A DNA stretch of 63,720 nucleotides from Scatocola faecipullorum (GTDB lineage Bacteria > Pseudomonadota > Alphaproteobacteria > RF32 > CAG-239), in NCBI GenBank assembly GCA_018714685.1, contig DVNC01000050.1, forward strand, positions 1 to 63,720. Direction: 5' to 3'. Positions 14,901 through 21,657 of this stretch are shown here, piece after piece (position 1 is the stretch's first letter; each line of letters starts with the position of its first letter). A program made the position numbers and the translations under genes. The notes beneath the pieces are model-generated. The model saw only the letters and a list, made by a program, of their open reading frames with translations, was not told the DNA's origin and did no database searches.

Positions 14901-15190
14901 TGGACGACAGATATATTTTTCACTGGAAAGAGCTCCCTTTTGACGGTGCTTATTACCTGGCGGAAGAACTTTATTCCGCCCGGCGGCAGAAAAAACTCAG
15001 CCTGGAGGAAGTCAGCCGGGCCACAGGCATTCCGCCGGTTCGGATAGACGCTCAGGAAGTTATGTCGGCGGACATAGATTTCCATATCATCGCGCGATTA
15101 TTGGATTTTTATCGGATTAAACTGGGTTTGAGCAAAGGTTTTTTTCCCGGCTTGCCGCAAAACTATCAAAAAAAATATTTCCGCAATTAA
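14900..15190 (+). CDS. small HTH-domain protein (second of a coupled pair)
   Basis: A 96-residue protein whose central part (YYLAEELYSARRQKKLSLEE, VSRATGIPPVRIDAQEVM, DFHIIARLLDFYRIKLGL) follows the same helix-turn-helix pattern as the preceding gene, with a basic C-terminal tail (NYQKKYFRN). It begins within the stop codon of the first gene (TAATG), so translation is coupled. The two proteins may act as a heterodimer, but this is speculation. No enzymatic toxin partner is adjacent, so a toxin-antitoxin role is not supported. Confidence 0.68.
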   Translation: MDDRYIFHWKELPFDGAYYLAEELYSARRQKKLSLEEVSRATGIPPVRIDAQEVMSADIDFHIIARLLDFYRIKLGLSKGFFPGLPQNYQKKYFRN

Positions 15191-15219
15191 GGCAGGCGCT
15201 CCGAACACTGCCGTTTCTT

Positions 15220-15251
15220 CCCGGCCGGAACCGCACCGTCTCCCGGCCGGG
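15220..15251. repeat. inverted repeat between the HTH pair and the U32 gene
   Basis: CCCGGCCGG (15220-15228) can pair with CCGGCCGGG (15243-15251). It may act as a weak terminator for the converging genes, but there is no convincing T run. Confidence 0.4.
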
Positions 15252-15273
15252 TCGGAAAATCCTTTTATCAATT

Positions 15274-17535
15274 CTATAAACAGCGGTAAAGATTAGCTTT
15301 TCGACAGTTGGCAACATCTTCAAAGCGGCGGACTTTATTCCAGACTTGCGCAGCCTTGGCTGCTTCATATGATTTATAAACAAAATCAACCCGATAGTAA
15401 TCCGCCTTAATTTCTGCCGCCTCCGCCGCAAAACACAACGGCTGTTCGGCAAACAGCATCGTCTGGCAGTCCTTCGACAAAGCCTGATATTTCTGTCCGT
15501 CTTTCTCCAATTTCAGCCATTTTTCACCGCGCGGACAATCTTTGCAGGCATTACTGCGAATACAGGCGGCACTGGTAAACAATGCCGCATCCTGATAAAC
15601 CACCATTGTCACCGGTAAAGGCGCTTGCGCGGCAATCAGGCTGAGGTTGTCAAGCTGGTCTTCCACCGAAAGCGTCACCCGTCCGACATTCATCTCTTTA
15701 GCCATCTGCATGGCTTGGGTATTCAGCATATATAAAGGCGCGTCAAAGCTTAAATCAATTCCGTTTTTCGGCAGCACCGACAATCCCCAGTAATTGCCTA
15801 TTTCCCATTTTTTATATCCCTGCGCCAGCAAAGTCTCTATCAGCGGCTTAAACTTGTCAACCCGTCGGCAGACCGTCGGCAGCGCCAGACGGAGTTTGTT
15901 TTTAGGCAGCTTTTTCAACTCGTTGGCATCACTTTGTTCATTCAGCAGATAAATAATTTCATCGGCTTCGTCCGGCGCAATGGCGGCAATTTTAGCCAAA
16001 CTGTCGGTTTTTATAACCCATTTGGCGGTTTGAATCCGGTGCGGAGCGTCCGTCTCCGGCAGATTTCCCTTCTTGTTTTCAACACTTATTTGCGCATAAA
16101 GCTGCCGCCGCAGCTCATTGAACAAAGACACCGGAACAAACAAACCTTCCGGATTGCGCACCTCAAACCGTCCCGGCTCCACCGCGGCATCACCGCTTTT
16201 GGCAAAAGCTTTGCGGGCGGCTTCAACCGTTTTCTCAGGATGTTCTGCCGCAGCAAAATCACCTGTTATCCGGCACTCAACATCGCCGCTGCGAGCAACA
16301 ATTTCCCCGCCGGCAATCTCGACGACAATGTCAACCGCCGCTTTCTGCCGAAATTCACCCGGCTTGGGCTTGCCATAATCATAAGCGCCCTTAACTTCGG
16401 AGGCCGAGGCCAGATAAATGTTCCACCCTTTTTCCAAACGCGGCGTCTGCGGCGGCAAATCCATGGTAATTTCTTCCCCTGCCGGCACTTCAAACACGCT
16501 TTGCCCTCTCAGACGCAGCCGCTGGACCGAAAAACCGAACGGCTTTTCCATGCCGGGAATTTCAATTTGTATCCCGTCATAGCGCGCTACCTTATGTTTG
16601 CTGTGAAAAGTCAGACGCCCTTTGCCTGCCTGCTCCACTTTGCCGATCAGCAGTCCCCGATGCCCGACAAATTCACGTTCAATCACATTTTTATCTTTGC
16701 CTTTGAAATGAAATTTGCACCACGGCCGCGAAAAAATCTGTTTGATATGTTCGGCCCGGTTTTCATCAGCTCCTTTGCCGTCCAATATCCGGCGGTAATA
16801 ATCGGTAACCGCGGCCACATAAAGTGCCGTCTTTTTACGCCCCTCAATCTTCAGCGACATTACCGGCATTTTCAGAACATCTTCCTGCAAAGCCATGTCT
16901 TTCATCGAAAAATAATGCTTTTCCCCGGCTTCGCCGGTAAAATTCGCCCGGCAGGGATATAAACATTTGCCGCGGTTGGCGCTGCGTCCGGTTTCCACCG
17001 ACGAAAACAGACAGAGACCGCTGTAAGAATAGCAAAGTGCCCCGTGAATAAAAGCCTCGGTCTCCAACCCCGGAACAGCGGCAATTTCTTTAATTTCTCC
17101 CTGCGTCAGTTCACGGGCTACCACCACCCGGCTGAACCCTTCCTTTTGCAGCGCCAGCGCCCCTTCTTTATTATGAACCGCCATCTGCGTACTGGCATGC
17201 ATTTCCAGTTCCGGATAACTCTCCCGAATAATCCGCGCCACGCCCAAGTCCTGCAAAATAACCGCATCCACTTTGCAGCGCGAACAAATATCCAGACTTT
17301 TCAGCAAATCGGAAAGTTCTTTTTCCTGCACCAGCGTATTGACCGCCGCATACACCTTGCGTCCCAGGTAATGCGCATAACCGACAAATTCATTAAGATT
17401 TTCTTCGCTGAAATTGGTTGCCGTTGCCCGCGCCGAAAATTGCTGCAGCCCCAGATAAACGGCGTCTGCCCCGTAAAACAGCGCCGCATACCCGGCTTCA
17501 ATATCGCCCGCCGGCGCCAGAAGTTCAGTTTTCAT
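15274..17535 (-). CDS. peptidase U32-family protein, RlhA/YdcP-like
   Basis: A 753-residue U32-family protein. The N-terminal TIM-barrel-like part starts MKTELLAPAGDIEAGYAAL and includes YGADAVYLGLQQFSARA. The family signature is present: EAFIHGALCYSYSGLCLFSS followed by RGKCLYPCR, whose cysteines bind an iron-sulfur cluster in related enzymes. A long C-terminal region contains another cysteine cluster (CIRSNACKDC). E. coli RlhA, a 23S rRNA C2501 hydroxylase, is the nearest architecture known to me; other U32 proteins (TrhP, UbiU/V) are shorter. RNA hydroxylation rather than proteolysis is the likely role, inferred from the family. Confidence 0.82.
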   Translation of the reverse strand: MKTELLAPAGDIEAGYAALFYGADAVYLGLQQFSARATATNFSEENLNEFVGYAHYLGRKVYAAVNTLVQEKELSDLLKSLDICSRCKVDAVILQDLGVARIIRESYPELEMHASTQMAVHNKEGALALQKEGFSRVVVARELTQGEIKEIAAVPGLETEAFIHGALCYSYSGLCLFSSVETGRSANRGKCLYPCRANFTGEAGEKHYFSMKDMALQEDVLKMPVMSLKIEGRKKTALYVAAVTDYYRRILDGKGADENRAEHIKQIFSRPWCKFHFKGKDKNVIEREFVGHRGLLIGKVEQAGKGRLTFHSKHKVARYDGIQIEIPGMEKPFGFSVQRLRLRGQSVFEVPAGEEITMDLPPQTPRLEKGWNIYLASASEVKGAYDYGKPKPGEFRQKAAVDIVVEIAGGEIVARSGDVECRITGDFAAAEHPEKTVEAARKAFAKSGDAAVEPGRFEVRNPEGLFVPVSLFNELRRQLYAQISVENKKGNLPETDAPHRIQTAKWVIKTDSLAKIAAIAPDEADEIIYLLNEQSDANELKKLPKNKLRLALPTVCRRVDKFKPLIETLLAQGYKKWEIGNYWGLSVLPKNGIDLSFDAPLYMLNTQAMQMAKEMNVGRVTLSVEDQLDNLSLIAAQAPLPVTMVVYQDAALFTSAACIRSNACKDCPRGEKWLKLEKDGQKYQALSKDCQTMLFAEQPLCFAAEAAEIKADYYRVDFVYKSYEAAKAAQVWNKVRRFEDVANCRKANLYRCL

Positions 17536-17574
17536 GGTCTTTCAGTCTTTCGCTAATGTTTCTTTGCGCTCAGA

Positions 17575-18012
17575 TTATTGCGCCGCTTTGCGAATGTCAA
17601 GCCGATATTCTTCCCGGCTGTATGCCGGAAATTTGGTAAAAAGCCAGCGAATACGCGCATTTTTCGTGCAAATTCCCCACATGCTGCCGTTAACCAGCAC
17701 TTCGGCCGCTCCCGCCTCGGCACCTGCCAAAGCCGAACATAACGCCTCGGAAAGCTGATAAACTTCCACATAACACATTTGAGGGTCTTCGCCCACCGTC
17801 CACGGATGGTTAAATCCGAAAGGCATTCCCGGCATCCGCTCCCTCCGGATCGGCCGATAAGCCGCCGCCAAGGCGCGCATCTCCGCCCGAATAATCCGAA
17901 CGCTCCCGATGATTTCCTTTTGTTCGCGGCATTCTTCCCGCGTCATCTGCAAAACCGGCGAACACCCCGCCGCCGATAAAACAAAAAGCAGAGCCATTAT
18001 TTGTTTCAGCAT
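17575..18012 (-). CDS. small lipoprotein of unknown function
   Basis: A 145-residue protein with a lipoprotein signal peptide (MLKQIMALLFVLSAAGC, modified C17). The mature part carries three further cysteines and the segments PFGFNHPWTVGEDPQMCYVE and EVLVNGSMWGIC. Not recognised. It lies 39 bp upstream of the U32 gene on the same strand and may be co-transcribed with it. Confidence 0.65.
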   Translation of the reverse strand: MLKQIMALLFVLSAAGCSPVLQMTREECREQKEIIGSVRIIRAEMRALAAAYRPIRRERMPGMPFGFNHPWTVGEDPQMCYVEVYQLSEALCSALAGAEAGAAEVLVNGSMWGICTKNARIRWLFTKFPAYSREEYRLDIRKAAQ

Positions 18013-18120
18013 CTGTATATCCTTAAATTAAGAATGATACACAGCCAAAACAAAACCCTGCCCGGTTAATCTGTAACCAGCATACCTCTCCCCGGTTTAA
18101 AATATCTTAATTTAAAAATA

Positions 18121-18152
18121 AAAAACCCCGTCCTTTCCTTAAGACGGGGTTT
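18121..18152 (-). terminator. terminator of the CoA-transferase operon
   Basis: AACCCCGTC / GACGGGGTT stem; the minus strand reads into a T run (GGGGTTTTTTATTTTT), so it ends the operon that stops at 18168. Confidence 0.75.
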
Positions 18153-18167
18153 CCGTTTTCTATCTGT

Positions 18168-18833
18168 CTAAACTGCTTCTTGCAGCAAATCATCCGGAAT
18201 AATTAAATCGGCCGTAATTGTCGAAGTAATATCTTCCAGACTGAACAAAGGATTAATCTCCTGCAGAACCAGCCCCTCCGGTTCTACCCGCAACACGCAG
18301 CGCTCGGTCACAATCAAATCGACTTCATGCGCGGCAGTCAAAGGCAGCGTACATCTTTTCAAAATTTTAATCTGGTCTTTTGCCAAGTGCTCCATCGCCA
18401 CAATTACTTTCTTGGCACCGACGACCAAATCCATGGCGCCGCCCATGCCCGGAGCAAACACGCCGGGAACCAGCCAGTTGGCAATATTTCCTTCCTGGTC
18501 AACCTGCAAAGCCCCTAAAACCGTCGCATCAATGTGTCCGCCGCGAATCATCGCAAACGACATCTGACTGTCAAAAAAGGCCGCCCCCTGCTTTGTCGTT
18601 ACCGGAATACCGCCCGCATTGGTAATTTTCGGATCAACTTTGTCGGGAGCCGGCTTTTTTCCGACGCCGATCAAGCCGTTTTCCGACTGAATCATCACAT
18701 GAACGTTCTCGGGAATATAATTTGCCACTTCTGTCGGCAGGCCGATTCCCAGCGTAACGTAATCGCCTTCTTTCAGCTCCTGTGCCACACGACGGGCAAT
18801 CGTTTCTCTGATTTGTTCTTTGGTCAGTTCCAT
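18168..18833 (-). CDS. atoA: 3-oxoacid/acetate CoA-transferase, subunit B
   Basis: Beta subunit of a family I CoA transferase, 221 residues. The catalytic glutamate lies in QSENGLIGVG (E51). Other family features: GDYVTLGIGLPTEVANYIP near the N-terminus, RGGHIDATVLGALQVDQEGN and GVFAPGMGGAMDLV. With the alpha subunit 7 bp upstream it forms a heteromeric enzyme moving CoA between short acyl groups, such as acetoacetate, butyrate and acetate. The real substrate pair cannot be read from the sequence; no other butyrate or ketone genes are nearby. Confidence 0.92.
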   Translation of the reverse strand: MELTKEQIRETIARRVAQELKEGDYVTLGIGLPTEVANYIPENVHVMIQSENGLIGVGKKPAPDKVDPKITNAGGIPVTTKQGAAFFDSQMSFAMIRGGHIDATVLGALQVDQEGNIANWLVPGVFAPGMGGAMDLVVGAKKVIVAMEHLAKDQIKILKRCTLPLTAAHEVDLIVTERCVLRVEPEGLVLQEINPLFSLEDITSTITADLIIPDDLLQEAV

Positions 18834-18840
18834 TTTTCAC

Positions 18841-19482
18841 CTATACAACAATGTAATCAACAAAAATGCCGGGAATAGTTACCATATTCGGATCAAGACT
18901 GTCGTCCACCAGCTCATCGGCTTCAACAATGACCGTATCTGCCGCGGAAGCCATCACCACATTAAAATTACGGGTCGTCCCTTCCAGATAAACATTCCCG
19001 AATTTATCGGCCTTGGTTCCGTATATCAGGGCAAAATCAGCTTTCAGCGGCTTTTCAAACAAATATTTTTTGCCGTCAACTTCCATTGTCTGTTTGCCTT
19101 CCTCAACCGGAGTTCCCACCCCCGTAGGCGTCAAAAAGCCGCCCAAACCGGAACCTGCCGCACGAATCTTCTCCACCAGCGTTCCCATCGGGGTCAATTC
19201 GACCTCCAGTTCCCCGGCGTTCATCTGCTTTCCCGTTTCGGGATTGGTTCCGATATGTGCGACAATCGCCTTTTTGACTCTTTTATTGGCAATCAGCTTG
19301 CCGCGGTCACTGTCGGGAAAACAAGTGTCATTGGCGATTAAAGTTAAACCGCTGACGCCGTTTTTCAAAATTTCCTCAATCACTTTTGTCGGCGTTCCGC
19401 ATTTCAAAAAGCCGCCGATCATAACCGAAGCATTGTTTCCGATAAGTCGGCCCGCTTCCGTGGCTGAAATAATTTTCTTCAA
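18841..19482 (-). CDS. atoD: 3-oxoacid/acetate CoA-transferase, subunit A
   Basis: Alpha subunit, 213 residues, with the glycine-rich motif SVMIGGFLKCGTPTKVIEEI near residue 20, then GSGLGGFLTPTGVGTP and ADFALIYGTKADKFGNVYLE. Length and motifs match AtoD/ScoA. First gene of the two-gene operon; subunit B follows after 7 bp. Role in short-chain acyl-CoA metabolism (acetoacetate use or fermentation) is inferred from the family. Confidence 0.92.
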   Translation of the reverse strand: MKKIISATEAGRLIGNNASVMIGGFLKCGTPTKVIEEILKNGVSGLTLIANDTCFPDSDRGKLIANKRVKKAIVAHIGTNPETGKQMNAGELEVELTPMGTLVEKIRAAGSGLGGFLTPTGVGTPVEEGKQTMEVDGKKYLFEKPLKADFALIYGTKADKFGNVYLEGTTRNFNVVMASAADTVIVEADELVDDSLDPNMVTIPGIFVDYIVV

Positions 19483-19730
19483 TGTTTCTTACTTTCCTTA
19501 TTAGCAAATCGGAAAATATTATACTCAAAAAAAGCAAAAAGTACAGCCTTTAATCACTGTCTTATAATTTATTTTTGTCCTTTTGTCAAATAATGATTGT
19601 TTTTCGCCTAAATTTATGTTATAAAATTTCCATTCAATCATTATTATGGGATACATTTATAAATCAGGCGGCTTGCCTTTCCCTAATAATTTGTTCCGAA
19701 AATAATTTACTAACTTCAATATAAACAAAA

Positions 19731-20459
19731 ATGAGAACAAATTTTTTAAACAAAGTTGCCGCAATATCCGGCAAAAATGTGAATGAACTGGTAAGTATGT
19801 CACAAAGCGAAGTTGTTAACAAGGTTATCCTGCCGATAATTGTTCAACCGACCGGACAAGATATCCGCGGCTGGCGCATCGGAGACGACTATATGTCATT
19901 GATGGCCGAATTCGGAGAATATTGCTGGCAACAGGACGCTTTTACCGGAGAAATTCTCCTTGAAATTGCCCTCCAGCGCATTTCCTGCGGTGCAGTTCTT
20001 CACGAAGCCAGCAGTTACAAAATTCTGCCCGAAGCATATCGGAAATATTCCGCAATGTGTGACCAGCCGGGTTTAATGAGCGACGCCTGCTTCAATTTTC
20101 TGCAAAAGCAGATTGTAACCTGCCTGAAGGCCAAACTGACCAGAGAACACGCCAAAAAAATCATCTTTGGCCTGATTGATCACTTGGACGAACAGGGAAA
20201 TGAACTGAACGGCTATATGCTGAAATACGGACATTTCCACACCGACACCCAAACGGTTTTCTCCTGGGCATGGGAAACAGCCGGCAAATACTTCACTTAT
20301 GAAGAATTGTACGACCATTTTGCCACCCCGGAACGCTGGGAACGTTTTATTCCTTTCTTCAAAGAAAACCGCCCCGTCATCTACAAGCCGGATTTCTGCA
20401 AAAGGATCGGCGTCAGCGGTTTCTGGAACAAACGCAAAGTTTGGAAAAGACTGGCCTGA
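19731..20459 (+). CDS. conserved-looking protein of unknown function
   Basis: A 242-residue soluble protein, not recognised. It has no signal peptide or membrane span. It is rich in aromatic residues and histidines (WRIGDDYMSLMAEFGEYCWQ, YMLKYGHFHTDTQTVFSWAW) and contains six cysteines. It ends in a basic stretch (FWNKRKVWKRLA). No Shine-Dalgarno sequence is visible before the ATG (ATATAAACAAAA). A strong terminator follows, so it is a single-gene unit. The 248 bp upstream are AT-rich with no other feature I could identify. Confidence 0.65.
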   Translation: MRTNFLNKVAAISGKNVNELVSMSQSEVVNKVILPIIVQPTGQDIRGWRIGDDYMSLMAEFGEYCWQQDAFTGEILLEIALQRISCGAVLHEASSYKILPEAYRKYSAMCDQPGLMSDACFNFLQKQIVTCLKAKLTREHAKKIIFGLIDHLDEQGNELNGYMLKYGHFHTDTQTVFSWAWETAGKYFTYEELYDHFATPERWERFIPFFKENRPVIYKPDFCKRIGVSGFWNKRKVWKRLA

Positions 20460-20472
20460 AACAACATCTGAT

Positions 20473-20507
20473 AAAAAAGGTTCCGAATCATTTTCGGAAC
20501 CTTTTTT
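20473..20507 (+). terminator. terminator after the orphan gene
   Basis: Perfect stem AAAGGTTCCGAA / TTCGGAACCTTT with a TCAT-type loop followed by T6. Confidence 0.85.
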
Positions 20508-20599
20508 ATTAATGCACCGTTCGTACAACAAATACAGCAGGATAATCATTTGATATAAAATAATTTTAGCAAAAAAATAAAAATTGTGCAATTTTTTGC

Positions 20600-20628
20600 T
20601 TGATTAATTATTTTTAGAAGTGTATAAA
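20600..20628 (+). promoter_or_regulatory. promoter of tRNA-Val
   Basis: TTGATT (20600-20605) and TATAAA (20623-20628) with a 17-nt spacer, ending 18 nt before the tRNA. Confidence 0.6.
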
Positions 20629-20646
20629 CTCTTTCGTAAACACGAT

Positions 20647-20722
20647 GGGAGTTTAGCTCAGCTGGAAGAGCATCTCGTTTACACCGAGAGGGTCGGGAGT
20701 TCGAACCTCTCAACTCCCACCA
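20647..20722 (+). tRNA. tRNA-Val (TAC)
   Basis: Acceptor strands GGGAGTT (20647-20653) and AACTCCC (20712-20718); the anticodon loop TTTACAC gives TAC; the T-arm contains GTTCGAAC; CCA is encoded at 20720-20722. It lies beyond HU, in the lon-hup-tRNA-Val neighbourhood seen in other alphaproteobacteria, but here the tRNA converges on HU. Confidence 0.95.
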
Positions 20723-20758
20723 ATTAAAAAAACCGCCTTTATGGCGGTTTTTTTAATT
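20723..20758 (+). terminator. terminator of tRNA-Val
   Basis: Very long perfect stem AATTAAAAAAACCGCC / GGCGGTTTTTTTAATT starting immediately after the CCA end. Confidence 0.88.
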
Positions 20759-20942
20759 GGTGAAATGAAAAGTGAGAACACCCGGAAAAGGGAGTTCGAC
20801 AAGGAGGAGCAGGCGAGACGGGAGTATCGCCGCTCTTGCGACGACGAAGCGGCGGAACGCCAGCCGAACAACTCCCCTATCCGCTAATTCCGCCATAAAG
20901 GCGGTTTTTTTTAATTGATGAAACGAAAAGTGAGAACACCCC
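20743..20942 (+). repeat. duplicated tRNA-Val tail and terminator with a structured insert
   Basis: About 41 nt from the terminator arm through GAAAAGTGAGAACACCC occur twice (from 20743 and from 20900, with two changes and one extra T). Between them, 20790-20876 starts with GGGAGTTCGA, identical to the tRNA-Val T-arm, and ends with AACTCCC, its 3' acceptor strand. The second tRNA tail is thus split by about 70 nt of GC-rich sequence containing the hairpin GCCGCT/AGCGGC. With the terminators at 20992-21073, this accounts for the 322 gene-free bases after tRNA-Val. Confidence 0.7.
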
Positions 20943-20991
20943 GCTATCCACCGCATACTTTTCCTCTGTTTGCCGAGAACCTCCTCCATAA

Positions 20992-21020
20992 CAAAAAAGT
21001 GAGCCGAAACCCGGCTCACT
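20992..21020 (-). terminator. distal terminator downstream of HU
   Basis: AGTGAGCCG/CGGCTCACT stem with a short loop; the minus strand continues into T6. Second of two tandem hairpins after HU. Confidence 0.6.
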
Positions 21021-21044
21021 ATCTCAATAATATTGGACTAATTA

Positions 21045-21073
21045 AGGAAAAAGGGCTGGAAACCCGGCCCTTT
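21045..21073 (-). terminator. proximal terminator of HU
   Basis: AAAGGGC/GCCCTTT stem, minus strand followed by a T/C run, 8 bp after the HU stop codon. Confidence 0.7.
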
Positions 21074-21080
21074 CTTATAA

Positions 21081-21353
21081 TTAGTTAACAGAGTCAACCA
21101 ATACTTTACCAGCTCTGAATTTCGGTTGATTGCGAGCCGGAATTTTGATGCTCTGGCCGGTACGCGGATTGCGGCCGGTAGTAGCAGAACGTTTAGAAAC
21201 AGCAAAAGTACCAAAGCCAACCAGGCGAACTTCGTCACCAGATTTCAATGCAGAAGAAATAGAAGATACAAATGCATCAACAGCTTTAGCTGCATCAGTT
21301 TTGGTCAAGCCGGTTTCGCTAGCAATGCTAGAAATAAGTTCATTTTTATTCAC
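21081..21353 (-). CDS. hup: DNA-binding protein HU
   Basis: A 90-residue histone-like protein that bends and compacts DNA. It has the HU layout: MNKNELISSIASETGLTKTD, the dimerisation helix, VRLVGFGTFAVSKRSA and the DNA-arm tip GRNPRTGQSIKIPA with the intercalating proline. The start codon is GTG, preceded by AGGGAG at good distance. Upstream, TTGACA and TATAAT are present but only 13 nt apart, so the promoter is uncertain. HU next to lon is a conserved alphaproteobacterial order. The 304 bp between the two genes hold only this promoter region, the lon terminator and AT-rich sequence. Confidence 0.96.
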   Translation of the reverse strand: MNKNELISSIASETGLTKTDAAKAVDAFVSSISSALKSGDEVRLVGFGTFAVSKRSATTGRNPRTGQSIKIPARNQPKFRAGKVLVDSVN

Positions 21354-21613
21354 GGTGAGGACTCCCTCTAATTATAAGTTATAAACCAATGTCAACAGCA
21401 GAACCGCTGTTTACAAGAAAATTTAAGCCTGAATTTTGACCGAAGTCAAACGAAAACAAGGCCTTACCCTCAAAAAAACCGCTATTTATCCCCAATTTTT
21501 GCTTTTTAAACCTCAAATAACGCTTTTTTGACCGACTTATTCACAGCTAATCCATACCCAGCAATAATTTGCCGCGATTCTGAATCCGCCTGTTGCGAGT
21601 CCGTTTAAACAGC

Positions 21614-21641
21614 AAAAAGCCCGGCTGTCCGGCCGGGCTTT
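21614..21641 (-). terminator. terminator of lon
   Basis: AAAGCCCGGC/GCCGGGCTTT stem, minus strand reading into T5, 17 bp after the lon stop codon. Confidence 0.8.
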
Positions 21642-21657
21642 AACGCCTTATATATAA

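Noticed and set aside
14655..15190. Twin HTH genes as a toxin-antitoxin module
   Set aside because: Both products look like DNA-binding proteins; no toxin-like domain is present.
20760..21019. 88-codon minus-strand frame over the tRNA-Val tail element
   Set aside because: It spans terminators and the repeated element and has no start signals.
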